From Pseudomonas viridiflava (GTDB lineage Bacteria > Pseudomonadota > Gammaproteobacteria > Pseudomonadales > Pseudomonadaceae), in contig NZ_UTVH01000010.1 of assembly GCF_900585905.1 (NCBI RefSeq), positions 160,517-224,516 of the forward strand: a DNA stretch of 64,000 nucleotides, read 5' to 3'. The notes under the pieces are model-generated. The model did not search any database. It was not told the DNA's origin and saw only the letters and a list, made by a program, of their open reading frames with translations. Within the stretch, counting starts at the first letter, position 1. The number at the start of each line of letters is the position of its first letter. Made by a program: the position numbers and the translations under genes. This document shows, piece by piece, positions 24,858-34,605 of this stretch.

Positions 24858-27800
24858 ATGGCTGATCGGCACGACTATGTGGCGCTGGAGTGGGTAAAAG
24901 GCGAAATCGCTGAAACCCTCAAGCTTGCCCGCCAGGCACTGGACAGGTTCATTGCCGACCCTGGCCAGGCCAGCGCCATGGATGAATGTCTGGACTACGT
25001 GCATCAAGTGCACGGCAGCCTGCACATGATCGAGTTCTACGGCGCGGCGCTGTTGGCCGAGGAAGTCGAAAAGCTGGCCCTGGCTCTGCAACGCGGGCAG
25101 GTGGCCAAGCGCGAAGAAGCGCAGCACTTGCTGACCCAGGCCCTGACGCAGTTGCCCGCCTACCTGGACCGCATCCATTCGGCGCGGCGCGATTTGCCGC
25201 TGGTGGTGCTGCCCTTACTCAATGACCTGCGCAGCGCCCGGGGTGAAAGTCTGCTGTCGGAGACCAGCCTGTTTGCGCCGCAACTGATCAGCGTCCCGCG
25301 TCTGGGCGAGCAGGTGCTGGCCGAGCGCGACAGCCCGGAACTGCCTGCCTTGCTGCGCAAGCTGCGACAGACCTTGCAGGCCGCGCTGGTCGGTTTATTG
25401 CGCGAGCAGGATGTGCAGACGCAACTGGCCTACATGGGCAAGGTGTTTGCCCGTCTGGAGCAACTGTGCGACGACGCGCCGCTGGGCCCGCTGTGGCAGA
25501 TCGCCTCGGCGCTGGTGGAGACCATGGCCAGCGGCAATTTCACCAACAGCCCGGCCCTGCGCAGCCTGTTCAAGGATGCCGACAAGGAACTCAAGCGTCT
25601 GCTGGAGCAAGGTATTGCCGGTATCAATCAGCCCGCCCCGGACGATCTGCTGAAAAGTCTGCTGTTCTACATCGCCAAATCCGACAGCCAGGCCAAACGG
25701 ATGGTCGAGCTCAAGGACCAGTACGGACTTGCCGAGGCGCTGCCGGACAGCGCATTGCCCGCGCAGCAACGTCCTGACCTGCAAGGGCCGGATCGTGACG
25801 CGATGCGCTCGGTGATCAGCGCCATGTGCGAGGAGCTGGTGCGGGTCAAGGAGCGGCTGGACGTGTTCGTGCGTGGCGACCGCCAGTCGGTCAGCGAACT
25901 CAATGGCCTGCTGCCGCCGCTGCGGCAGATCGCCGACACCCTGGCGGTGCTGGGCTTTGGTCAACCGCGCAAAGTCATCATCGACCAGATCAGCGTGGTT
26001 CAAGGCCTGGCTCACGGCCAGCGCGAACCCAGCGACGCGGCGCTGATGGATGTTGCTGGCGCATTGTTGTACGTCGAGGCGACATTGGCGGGCATGCTCG
26101 GCACGGTCGAACCGGCCAGCCGCGAAGAAAGCCGCCTGCCCACCACTGACCTGACCCACATTCATCAACTGGTGATCAGCGAGGCCCGCGTCGTGCTGCA
26201 GCAGGCCAAGGACGTGATCATTGATTACATCGACGGCGAATGGGACCGCCAGCGTCTTGCGCCCCTGTCGGCGCTGCTGATCCAGGTACGCGGCGCGCTG
26301 GCGATGATCCCGCTGGCCCGCGCCGCCAGCCTGCTCGCGGCCTGCAACGATTACATCCTGGAGCACCTGCTGGTCGACGAAACGCGCCCGGCCTGGACTC
26401 AGCTCGACAGCCTGGCCGACACCCTCAGCGGCGTCGAGTATTACCTGGAGCGCATGGGCGAAGACCACGAAGCGCCGGGCGAGCAGGTGCTGGATATGGC
26501 CGAGGAAAGCCTGGCCCGACTGGGTTACTCGCCGATGCCGGACGCGATGGACGTGCCGTTGCTCGACGAAGTCATCAGCCAGGATGAGATCCTTGAGCTG
26601 GAAGCGCGTAATGCGCTGGTCAGCCCGACCCAGACCATCGCCGAAGTGCTGGCGCTGCCGGTCTCCTCGCTCAACCCGCCCGCCCGCCACATGCCCGCCA
26701 GCCTGCTGCCGCCGCCCGTCGACGAGGCGCCGGTGGACGACGAACTGCTCGACGTGTTCCTTGAAGAAACCGACGAGGTGCTGGCTGCGCTGCTCGAATA
26801 CCTGCCGCAGTGGATCGGTTCGCTCAACGATGCCCGCAGCAACATCACGGCACTGGGCGAAGTGCGCCGGGCGTTTCATACGCTCAAGGGCAGCGGCCGC
26901 ATGGTGCGTGCGCTGATCCTCGGCGAACTGGCGTGGGCGGTGGAAAACCTGCTCAACCGGGTACTGGAGAACAGCGTCAAGGCGGACGTGCATGTTCAGC
27001 AACTGCTCAATGAAGTGCTGGCGTTACTGCCCGAAGTGATCAGCGATTTCGCCGAGGGCAGGCAACGCCAGCGCGACGATGTCGACGTGCTCGCCGCCCG
27101 GGCTCATGCGCTGGCGCGGGGGCAACGGGCGCTGCCGCCGGTGCTCAAGGCCGATGAAGATGAAGCGCTGGACCCGCAATTGCTGGAGATATTCCGCCAG
27201 GAAGCCCTCAGCCATCTGGACAGCCTGAAGCGGTTTCTCGACAGCACTGAGGATGAGGCCGAGCCGTCCATCAGTGACGAATTGCTCCGCGCCTTGCACA
27301 CCCTCAAGGGCAGTGCATCCATGGCCGGTGTACTGCCGGTGGCGGAACTGGCCAGCCCGCTGGATCAACTGGTGCGCGAATACAAGGCGCATACGATTGC
27401 CCTCGGCCAGGCTGAACTGCAGCTGTTGCGCAATGCCGAGCCGTTGTTCCTGCAGGGCCTGGCGCAACTGACGAGCCAGCCGCTGGCGCCGATCCCGGGC
27501 GCTGCGCCGTTGATCGAGGCGGCACAGGCGTTGCTCCAGGAGCGTCTGAGCGCCGCGCTGAGTGCTTCCAGCCAGGGCCTGCGCACGCAACGCAATCCGC
27601 AGTTGATCGAGAGCTTTCTCGCTGAAGGCATGGATATTCTGCTGGACGCGGAAAACCTGCTGCAGCGCTGGCGCGAGCAGCCCGGTGAGCGTCAGCAACT
27701 GAGTGCGCTGCTGGACGAGCTGACCACACTGGGCCACGGCGCGCACCTGGCCGATCTGCCCCAGGTGGACGAATTGTGCGAAGCCTTGCTCGACCTTTAT

Positions 27801-30800
27801 GGTGCCGTCGAGGAGAGCAGCCTGGCGGTCAGCGAGGCGTTCTTCGCCGAGGCCGAGCAGGCCCACGAAGCGCTGATCAACATGCTTGATCAAGTGGCGG
27901 CAGGCCAGGAAGTCCAGGCGCAGCCGCTGCGCGTGCAGGCACTGCGCAGCCTGCTGGGTCAAGCGCTGGACCCTGGGGCCACCGGGCTGATCAAGCGCCA
28001 GGGCGCGGCGGCGCCGAGCATCATCGAGCTGGACGCGGCCACGCAGCAGTTGGCCAGCCAGGCAGTGGTCGAAGAACAAACCTCGGGTATCGACGAGGAG
28101 ATCGTCGAGATATTTCTCGAAGAAGCGGCGGACATTCTCGACAGCGCCGGCCAGGCCTTGCAACGCTGGCTGGACGAGCCGCAAAACCCGCTGCCCCTGT
28201 CTTCGCTGCAACGTGACCTGCATACCCTCAAGGGCGGCGCGCGCATGGCCGAAATCGGTCCGGTGGGTGATCTGGGGCACGAACTGGAAGCGCTGTATGA
28301 AGGCCTGATCGACCGTCGTTACACCTATTCGCCACAACTGGCGGCATTGCTGGTCAACAGTCACGATCACCTCGCGCTGATGCTCGAAAAGCTGCAAGGG
28401 CATCAGCCCCTGAGCAACCCGGCGGCGCTGATCGAAGCCATTGGTGCGCTGCGCCAGGGCACGGCGCCGTCGCTCTCTGCCGATCAGGCAACGAGCGCCG
28501 AACCATCGAATGCACCCGCCGAGGCAGTGCCCGAGCGCGATACCGAGCTGCTGGAGATATTTCTCGAAGAGGGCTTCGAGATCATCGAAAGCTCGGCGGC
28601 GGCGCTGGCGCGCTGGCAGGCCGAGCCCGCCAATCTGCTGGAGGTGGAAAACCTCCTGCGCGACCTGCACACCCTCAAGGGCGGCGCGCGCATGGCGCAA
28701 ATCACCCCCATCGGTGACCTGGCGCATGAGCTGGAAGCGTTGTACGAAGGGTTGTCCGCTGGTGTTCTGCAACCGGTGCCGGTGCTGATCAGCCTGTTGC
28801 AGAGCGGTCACGATTTGCTCGCCGACATGCTCGACGCCGCGCGCCAGCACAAGCCACTGCCGGACGCCGCGCTGTTGATCGCCAGCATTCGCCAGTATGC
28901 CAACCCTGATCGTGCCCAACCGGCAGCGCTCAGCGCAGCGGTGGCCGAGCCTGCAACCGAGCTGTCGGCGCCTGTGCCCGAGGCCGACAGCGAGCGCGGC
29001 GCCAGCGAGATGGTGAAGGTGCCCGCGCAGGAGCTGGAAACCCTGGTCAACCTGGCCGGGGAGACGTCCATCTTTCGTGGCCGGGTCGAGCAGCAGATGA
29101 TCGACGCCGAGGGCACGCTGGCGGAAATGGCCACGACCCTTGAGCGTATGCGTGATCAGCTGCGTCGTCTGGACATGGAAACCCAGGGCAGCATTCTCAG
29201 CCGCGATCAGGTGCAGGCCGAGCGCCTGGGTTACGAAGATTTCGACCCGCTGGAAATGGATCGTCATTCGCAGTTGCAGCAGCTGTCCCGCGCGCTGTTC
29301 GAGTCGGCGTCCGACCTGCTGGACCTCAAGGAAACCCTGGACACCCGCACCAACAACGCGCAAACCCTGCTGCTGAAACAGGCGCGGGTCAACACCGAGT
29401 TGCAGGAAGGTCTGATGCGCACGCGCATGGTGCCGTTCGAACGCATGGTGCCGCGCCTCAGGCGCATCGTTCGTCAGGTGTCCGGCGAGCTGGGCAAGCA
29501 GGTGGATTTCGAGGTCGGCAATGCCGAAGGCGAGATGGACCGCAGCGTACTCGAACGCATGGTCGCGCCGCTGGAACACATGCTGCGTAACGCCATCGAC
29601 CATGGCCTGGAAAGTACTGAAAAGCGTCTGGCCAGCGGCAAGCCGGAACACGGCACCATTACCCTCAACCTGCGCCATGAAGGTGGCGATATCGTCATCG
29701 AAATGACCGACGACGGCGCAGGCATCGATTACGAGGCGGTACGCCGCAAGGCCCGCAAGCGCGGGATGATCGGCCCGGAGGCCACGCCGGGGGATCACGA
29801 AACCCTGCAATTCATTCTCGAACCGGGGTTCTCCACCGCCGAGACCGTGACTCAGATTTCCGGCCGTGGCGTGGGCATGGACGTGGTGCACGCCGAGGTC
29901 AGGCAACTGGGCGGCAGCATGGTGATCGAGTCGGTGCAGGGCCAGGGCGCGCTGTTCCGGATTCGGCTGCCGTATTCGGTGTCGGTCAACCGTGCCCTGA
30001 TGGTGCAGTGCGGCGAGGAGCAGTACGCGATCCCGCTCAATACAGTGGAAGGCATCGTGCGGGTCATGCCGGGCGAGCTGGAGCTCTGTTACCGCTCGAC
30101 GCCGCCGCGCTATCAATACGGCGAGCGCATCTACGAGTTGCGCTACCTCGCCGAATTGCTCAACAACGGTCTGCCGCCCGGGTTGATGGGCCAGACCCAG
30201 CCGCTGCCGGTCCTGCTGGTACATGTGCAGGACCAATGGGTGGCGGTGCAGGTCGATGCGCTGGCGGGCTCGCGGGAAATCGTGGTGAAAAGCCTCGGGC
30301 CGCAGTTTGCCCGTGTAGCGGGGGTTTCCGGTGCGACGATTCTGGGCGACGGCCGGGTGGTGCTGATTCTCGATCTGCTGGCGCATATCCGCCTGCTGCA
30401 TGGGCGTCTGGCCGGGATGCAGGCCGCTGGCCATCGCGCCCCTGCGTACAGCGAAGTCGAGCAGACGCGGCGCTTGCTGGTGATGGTCGTCGATGACTCG
30501 ATTACCGTGCGCAAGGTCACCAGCCGCTTGCTGGAGCGTAACGGCATGAGCGTGCTGACGGCCAAGGATGGAGTCGATGCCATGGCCCTGCTCAAAGACC
30601 GCGTGCCCGACGTGATGCTGCTGGACATCGAAATGCCGCGCATGGATGGCTTCGAAGTACTCAGCGAAGTGCGCGCCAATCAACAGCTCAAGGATTTGCC
30701 GATCATCATGATCACCTCCCGTTCGGGGCAGAAACATCGCGACCGCGCCAAGGCCCTGGGCGTCAATGAATACCTGAGCAAGCCGTATCAGGAATCGATG

Positions 30801-30842
30801 CTGCTGGCGAGCATCGCCCACTGGAGCCAGGTCAATGCCTGA
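24858..30842 (+). CDS. chpA: hybrid chemosensory histidine kinase ChpA
   Basis: A 1,994-residue CheA-like kinase driving PilG and PilH. Histidine phosphotransfer (Hpt) modules are recognisable by H-T-L-K-G: His674, His814, His1122 and His1271. An N-terminal module (HQVHGSLHMIEF, about 50) and one near 960 (TLGHGAHLADL) have the fold signature without the usual motif. Then follow the dimer/ATPase region (LEHMLRNAIDHGLE, about 1575; MTDDGAGIDYE), a CheW-like domain, and a C-terminal receiver (VVDDS, Asp1879; phospho-acceptor Asp1923 in LLDIEMPRMDG). Length is somewhat below the P. aeruginosa protein (about 2,470), meaning fewer Hpt repeats. Its last 8 bases overlap chpC. Confidence 0.96.
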   Translation: MADRHDYVALEWVKGEIAETLKLARQALDRFIADPGQASAMDECLDYVHQVHGSLHMIEFYGAALLAEEVEKLALALQRGQVAKREEAQHLLTQALTQLPAYLDRIHSARRDLPLVVLPLLNDLRSARGESLLSETSLFAPQLISVPRLGEQVLAERDSPELPALLRKLRQTLQAALVGLLREQDVQTQLAYMGKVFARLEQLCDDAPLGPLWQIASALVETMASGNFTNSPALRSLFKDADKELKRLLEQGIAGINQPAPDDLLKSLLFYIAKSDSQAKRMVELKDQYGLAEALPDSALPAQQRPDLQGPDRDAMRSVISAMCEELVRVKERLDVFVRGDRQSVSELNGLLPPLRQIADTLAVLGFGQPRKVIIDQISVVQGLAHGQREPSDAALMDVAGALLYVEATLAGMLGTVEPASREESRLPTTDLTHIHQLVISEARVVLQQAKDVIIDYIDGEWDRQRLAPLSALLIQVRGALAMIPLARAASLLAACNDYILEHLLVDETRPAWTQLDSLADTLSGVEYYLERMGEDHEAPGEQVLDMAEESLARLGYSPMPDAMDVPLLDEVISQDEILELEARNALVSPTQTIAEVLALPVSSLNPPARHMPASLLPPPVDEAPVDDELLDVFLEETDEVLAALLEYLPQWIGSLNDARSNITALGEVRRAFHTLKGSGRMVRALILGELAWAVENLLNRVLENSVKADVHVQQLLNEVLALLPEVISDFAEGRQRQRDDVDVLAARAHALARGQRALPPVLKADEDEALDPQLLEIFRQEALSHLDSLKRFLDSTEDEAEPSISDELLRALHTLKGSASMAGVLPVAELASPLDQLVREYKAHTIALGQAELQLLRNAEPLFLQGLAQLTSQPLAPIPGAAPLIEAAQALLQERLSAALSASSQGLRTQRNPQLIESFLAEGMDILLDAENLLQRWREQPGERQQLSALLDELTTLGHGAHLADLPQVDELCEALLDLYGAVEESSLAVSEAFFAEAEQAHEALINMLDQVAAGQEVQAQPLRVQALRSLLGQALDPGATGLIKRQGAAAPSIIELDAATQQLASQAVVEEQTSGIDEEIVEIFLEEAADILDSAGQALQRWLDEPQNPLPLSSLQRDLHTLKGGARMAEIGPVGDLGHELEALYEGLIDRRYTYSPQLAALLVNSHDHLALMLEKLQGHQPLSNPAALIEAIGALRQGTAPSLSADQATSAEPSNAPAEAVPERDTELLEIFLEEGFEIIESSAAALARWQAEPANLLEVENLLRDLHTLKGGARMAQITPIGDLAHELEALYEGLSAGVLQPVPVLISLLQSGHDLLADMLDAARQHKPLPDAALLIASIRQYANPDRAQPAALSAAVAEPATELSAPVPEADSERGASEMVKVPAQELETLVNLAGETSIFRGRVEQQMIDAEGTLAEMATTLERMRDQLRRLDMETQGSILSRDQVQAERLGYEDFDPLEMDRHSQLQQLSRALFESASDLLDLKETLDTRTNNAQTLLLKQARVNTELQEGLMRTRMVPFERMVPRLRRIVRQVSGELGKQVDFEVGNAEGEMDRSVLERMVAPLEHMLRNAIDHGLESTEKRLASGKPEHGTITLNLRHEGGDIVIEMTDDGAGIDYEAVRRKARKRGMIGPEATPGDHETLQFILEPGFSTAETVTQISGRGVGMDVVHAEVRQLGGSMVIESVQGQGALFRIRLPYSVSVNRALMVQCGEEQYAIPLNTVEGIVRVMPGELELCYRSTPPRYQYGERIYELRYLAELLNNGLPPGLMGQTQPLPVLLVHVQDQWVAVQVDALAGSREIVVKSLGPQFARVAGVSGATILGDGRVVLILDLLAHIRLLHGRLAGMQAAGHRAPAYSEVEQTRRLLVMVVDDSITVRKVTSRLLERNGMSVLTAKDGVDAMALLKDRVPDVMLLDIEMPRMDGFEVLSEVRANQQLKDLPIIMITSRSGQKHRDRAKALGVNEYLSKPYQESMLLASIAHWSQVNA

Positions 30843-31302
30843 TATCAGCCGCGCCAGCCAGTTGACGACCCTGACCGGGCTGATCCTGCCGCTGGATGAC
30901 CGTCAGTTGCTGCTGCCCAATGTCGCGGTGGCCGAACTGATCGACTACCAGGATTGCCAAGCCGAAGCCGATGCGCCGCCGTGGTACCTGGGGCCGATCA
31001 GCTGGCGCCAGCATAGCCTGCCACTGCTCTGCTTCGAAGCCGCCTGCGGTGGTCGCGCCCGGGTCGGCGGCCGCGCCCGCATCGTGGTGCTCAATGCACT
31101 GGGCGGTCGCGTGCAGCCCAGGTACATCGCCTTGCTGATTCAAGCCATCCCGCGCTCATGCAAGGTGGACAACCAGCTCAGCTACGTCGACGTGCCTCTC
31201 GACCAACTGGAACTGGCGGCGGTGCAGGTCGGCGACCTCATTGCCAGAATCCCCGACCTTGTGGGGCTGGAGCAGTTGTTGGTGGATGCGGGGTTGGTGT
31301 AG
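30835..31302 (+). CDS. chpC: CheW-like adaptor ChpC
   Basis: A 155-residue CheW-family protein (LTGLILPLDDRQLLLPNVAV, then SWRQHSLPLLCFE). In P. aeruginosa ChpC links a second receptor input to ChpA. The ATG lies inside the end of chpA, so translation is coupled. The methylesterase chpB, which lies between chpA and chpC in P. aeruginosa, is missing. Confidence 0.92.
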   Translation: MPDISRASQLTTLTGLILPLDDRQLLLPNVAVAELIDYQDCQAEADAPPWYLGPISWRQHSLPLLCFEAACGGRARVGGRARIVVLNALGGRVQPRYIALLIQAIPRSCKVDNQLSYVDVPLDQLELAAVQVGDLIARIPDLVGLEQLLVDAGLV

Positions 31303-31417
31303 GCACTTCTTGATCCAGCAAGAGCCAACTTGTTGGCAAAGCGTCCCACCTGACCCACCGCGCTCGCAGCCCTCGTAACCTCCGGCAGCTACGAACCGAA
31401 GGCATCACCCGGAACCT

Positions 31418-31465
31418 GTAGGAGCTCACCGAGGTTACGAGCCCAGCGATGGCGGTGTGTCAGAT
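31418..31465. repeat. single REP-like element
   Basis: GTAGGAGCTCACCGAGGTTA followed by CAGCGATGGCGGTG. A decayed relative of the class at 13251. Confidence 0.55.
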
Positions 31466-31485
31466 ACCCTGGGTACCAGGCCAAC

Positions 31486-31547
31486 GAGCCGACTAAATAA
31501 GCTATTCGGCTCATTCAGTGAGCCGAATAGCGCTATTATTCGGCTCA
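31486..31547. promoter_or_regulatory. operator array upstream of the Fic gene
   Basis: A perfect palindrome CTATTCGGCTCA-TTCAG-TGAGCCGAATAG (31502-31530) is followed by a third half-site ATTCGGCTCA (31538-31547) and preceded by a weaker half-site GAGCCGA (31486). TATTAT at 31534-31539 could be the -10 box, which a bound repressor would cover. Confidence 0.7.
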
Positions 31548-31566
31548 CCTCCCAATCGGCAAACCC

Positions 31567-32706
31567 ATGAGCATCTCTACAGACTGGATCTGGCAGCACC
31601 CCGACTGGCCTGCGTTCATTTGGCAGACAGATCGGCTCGCACCCTTGCTGAGAGGCTGCTCACAGGCGCAGGGCCGGTTGCTGGGCATGATGGGCGCGGT
31701 GGGCGCGGATGTCAGCACGCAGACCGCGCTGGATGCATTGCTGCAAAACATCATCACCTCCTCAGCTATCGAGGGCGAACAGCTCAATGTGGGCTCGGTG
31801 CGCTCTTCACTGGCCAAACGATTGGGGCTTGAGCCGGATCAGCGGGTGAGTGCGCGCAGCGAAGGCCTTGCCGAGCTGACACTCGATGCCACTTCGCACC
31901 GCGCTGCAACGCTGACCCTTGAGCGGCTGGTGCAATGGCATACGTTGCTGTTTCCCGCACAAGAATCGCTGCTGTCTCACCCCATTCGCGTCGGTGCGCT
32001 GCGGGGCGACGAGCCAATGCAGGTGGTGTCGGGGCGCATAGACCGGCCAACAGTGCATTTCGAAGCTCCGGCGCGCGAGGGGCTGGAAGCGCACCTTGAG
32101 ACATTTCTTGATTGGTTTGCTGTCCATCGCGAAGATGCCAGCCTCGACCCCCTGCTGCGCGCAGGCGTTGCACATTTCTGGTTCGTGACATTGCACCCTT
32201 TCGACGACGGCAACGGGCGTCTGACGCGGGCCATCACCGACCTTGCCCTGGCGCAGGCCGACCCTCAGAGCGTTCGTTTCTACGCCATGTCGGCCAGCAT
32301 CCTGGCGGATCGGCAAGGCTATTACGACATCCTGGAGCGCAGCCAGAAAGGCGGGCTCGATATCACGCGGTGGCTTGAGTGGTTTCTGCAAACCCTGCTT
32401 CACACCCTGCAGCAAGCGATCAAGCGCATCGAGCGCGTGCTGATGAAGGCGCGCTTCTGGCAGCAGCACCGCGACGATGGTTTGTCGCCCGAACAGATCA
32501 AAGTGCTCAACCGCATGCTGGACGGCAGTGTGCGGGCCGACAAGCCGGGCTTCGAAGGCGGCATCAGCGCCGCGCAATATCAGGCCGTTGCCAAAGTCAG
32601 CAAGGCGACCGCCACCCGGCATCTCGCTGATCTGTTGAGCAAGGGCTGCTTGCAGAGACTGCCAGGAGGCGGACGCAGTACCCGGTATCGGTTGGCTCTG
32701 GATTGA
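31567..32706 (+). CDS. Fic family protein with C-terminal winged helix
   Basis: A 379-residue Fic-domain AMP-transferase-like protein. The N-terminal DUF4172-like part (WIWQHPDWPAFIWQTD) is followed by the inhibitory helix motif SSAIEGE (65-71), placing it in the group with an N-terminal self-inhibiting helix. The catalytic loop HPFDDGNGR (210-218) is complete. The C-terminal part (QYQAVAKVSKATATRHLADL) reads as a DNA-binding winged helix. With the palindromic operators just upstream, autoregulation is likely. No clear ribosome site precedes the ATG. Confidence 0.9.
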   Translation: MSISTDWIWQHPDWPAFIWQTDRLAPLLRGCSQAQGRLLGMMGAVGADVSTQTALDALLQNIITSSAIEGEQLNVGSVRSSLAKRLGLEPDQRVSARSEGLAELTLDATSHRAATLTLERLVQWHTLLFPAQESLLSHPIRVGALRGDEPMQVVSGRIDRPTVHFEAPAREGLEAHLETFLDWFAVHREDASLDPLLRAGVAHFWFVTLHPFDDGNGRLTRAITDLALAQADPQSVRFYAMSASILADRQGYYDILERSQKGGLDITRWLEWFLQTLLHTLQQAIKRIERVLMKARFWQQHRDDGLSPEQIKVLNRMLDGSVRADKPGFEGGISAAQYQAVAKVSKATATRHLADLLSKGCLQRLPGGGRSTRYRLALD

Positions 32707-32724
32707 AGGGTTTATCAGCTTTAC

Positions 32725-32812
32725 GTGGGAGCGAGCTTGCTCGCGAAGAGGCCCGTTCACCCGCCGATATCGGTCGCAGAATAAAAGCATTCGCGAGCAA
32801 GCTCGCTCCCAC
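32725..32812. repeat. REP inverted pair, GTGGGAGCGAGCTTGCTCGC type
   Basis: Two near-perfect complementary arms (GTGGGAGCGAGCTTGCTCGC and its complement ending GCTCGCTCCCAC) separated by about 40 bases, between the Fic gene and mdcA. Confidence 0.9.
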
Positions 32813-32880
32813 CGATCCGTCGTGCGCTGCATCATTACTCCAGCCGTAACGATTCGGACTTTTGCTTGATTGATGCCCCG

Positions 32881-32921
32881 CACCTTTAGCTCCTAAGGTG
32901 GCCCACGACAGAGAATCGTGG
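32881..32921. promoter_or_regulatory. palindromes upstream of mdcA, candidate MdcR site
   Basis: CACCTTTAG-CT-CCTAAGGTG (32881-32900, one mismatch pair) resembles a LysR-type operator. CCACGA-CAGAGAA-TCGTGG (32903-32921) runs into the mdcA ribosome site and in RNA would partly hide it. Confidence 0.5.
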
Positions 32922-32928
32922 AGTGGAC

Positions 32929-34605
32929 ATGACAACAATAACGACCCCCGAAGCGCGCTGGTCGCGTCGCCGCAGTGAGAAGCAGCGGCGGCTTGAGCAG
33001 GTGCGGCATCTGGCCGATGGTGTGGTACTGCCGACCGAGCACATCGTGGCGGCGCTGGAGGCGTTGCTGGTGCCAGGCGATCGCGTGGTGCTTGAAGGCA
33101 ACAACCAGAAACAGGCAGATTTCCTCTCCCGCTCGCTGGCCAAAGTCGACCCGGCCAAATTACACGACCTGCACATGATCATGCCCAGCGTGGGCCGTTC
33201 CGAGCATCTGGATCTGTTCGAACGCGGCATCGCCCGCAAGCTCGATTTCTCCTTTGCCGGCACGCAAAGCCTGCGCATCAGCCAGTTGCTGGAAGACGGC
33301 CTGCTGGAAATCGGCGCCATCCACACCTACATCGAGCTGTACTCGCGGCTGGTGGTCGACCTGATTCCCAATGTCGTGCTGTCTGCCGGTTTCATGGCTG
33401 ACCGCGCGGGCAATATCTACACCGGGCCGAGCACCGAAGACACGCCCGCCCTGATCGAACCTGCGGCGTTCAGCGACGGCATCGTGATCGTGCAGGTCAA
33501 CCAACTGGTGGACGATGTCAGCGACCTGCCCCGGGTCGATATTCCGGCCTCGTGGGTTGATTTCGTCGTGGTCGCTGACAAGCCGTTCTACATCGAACCG
33601 CTGTTCACCCGCGACCCCCGCCACATCAAGCCGGTGCACGTGCTGATGGCGATGATGGCGATTCGCGGTATCTACGAAAAACACAATGTGCAGTCGCTCA
33701 ATCACGGCATCGGCTTCAACACCGCTGCCATCGAGTTGATCCTGCCGACCTACGGTGAATCCCTCGGCCTGAAAGGCAAGATCTGCCGCAACTGGACCCT
33801 CAACCCGCACCCGACCCTGATCCCGGCCATCGAAAGCGGCTGGGTCGAAAGCGTGCATTGCTTCGGCACTGAACTGGGGATGGAGAATTACATCGCGGCT
33901 CGCCCCGACGTGTTCTTCACCGGCCGCGACGGCTCGCTGCGCTCCAACCGCATGGTCTGCCAGCTGGCCGGGCAGTACGCGGTGGATCTGTTCATTGGCG
34001 CGACCTTGCAGGTCGACGGCGACGGTCACTCCTCAACCGTGACCCGCGGTCGCCTGGCCGGGTTTGGCGGTGCGCCGAACATGGGCCATGACCCCCACGG
34101 CCGCCGCCATCCGACCCCGGCTTGGCTGGATATGCGCCAACACAGCGGCGATGGCCCGGACGCGTACCTTGAGCGCGGTAAAAAGCTGGTAGTGCAAATG
34201 GTCGAGACCTTTCAGGAAGGCGGCAAGCCCACGTTCGTCGAAACCCTCGATGCGGTGGAAGTGGCACGCAAAAGCGGCATGCCGCTGGCGCCGATCATGA
34301 TCTATGGCGACGACGTCACCCACTTGCTCACCGAAGAAGGCATCGCCTACCTGTACAAGGCACGCAGCCTTGAAGAGCGTCAGGCGATGATCGCCGCCGT
34401 GGCGGGGGTGACCGTGATCGGCCTGCGGCACAACCCGAAGGACACCGCGCGCATGCGCCGCGAAGGGCTGATCGCGCTGCCCGAAGACCTTGGCATTCGG
34501 CGCACCGATGCCAGCCGTGAACTGCTCGCCGCCAAGAGCATTGCCGATCTGGTGCAATGGTCGGGCGGCCTGTACCACCCGCCTGCCAAATTCAGGAGCT
34601 GGTGA
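32929..34605 (+). CDS. mdcA: malonate decarboxylase alpha subunit
   Basis: Acetyl-S-ACP:malonate ACP transferase, which swaps malonate for acetate on the carrier MdcC. 558 residues, the usual length; a CoA-transferase-fold protein with [20 protein letters not shown] near residues 80-100 and [20 protein letters not shown] near 372-390. ATG 32929 is chosen behind GTGGAGTGGAC; a GTG two codons earlier is less likely. First gene of mdcABCDEGH-madLM, whose products break malonate into acetate and CO2. Its TGA overlaps the mdcB ATG. Confidence 0.96.
   Translation: MTTITTPEARWSRRRSEKQRRLEQVRHLADGVVLPTEHIVAALEALLVPGDRVVLEGNNQKQADFLSRSLAKVDPAKLHDLHMIMPSVGRSEHLDLFERGIARKLDFSFAGTQSLRISQLLEDGLLEIGAIHTYIELYSRLVVDLIPNVVLSAGFMADRAGNIYTGPSTEDTPALIEPAAFSDGIVIVQVNQLVDDVSDLPRVDIPASWVDFVVVADKPFYIEPLFTRDPRHIKPVHVLMAMMAIRGIYEKHNVQSLNHGIGFNTAAIELILPTYGESLGLKGKICRNWTLNPHPTLIPAIESGWVESVHCFGTELGMENYIAARPDVFFTGRDGSLRSNRMVCQLAGQYAVDLFIGATLQVDGDGHSSTVTRGRLAGFGGAPNMGHDPHGRRHPTPAWLDMRQHSGDGPDAYLERGKKLVVQMVETFQEGGKPTFVETLDAVEVARKSGMPLAPIMIYGDDVTHLLTEEGIAYLYKARSLEERQAMIAAVAGVTVIGLRHNPKDTARMRREGLIALPEDLGIRRTDASRELLAAKSIADLVQWSGGLYHPPAKFRSW

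Noticed and set aside
27024..30821. 1,265-codon open frame antisense to chpA
   Set aside because: GC-rich codon bias leaves the opposite frame open; composition (His/Gln/Arg-rich) is not protein-like and chpA on the other strand has clear domains throughout.
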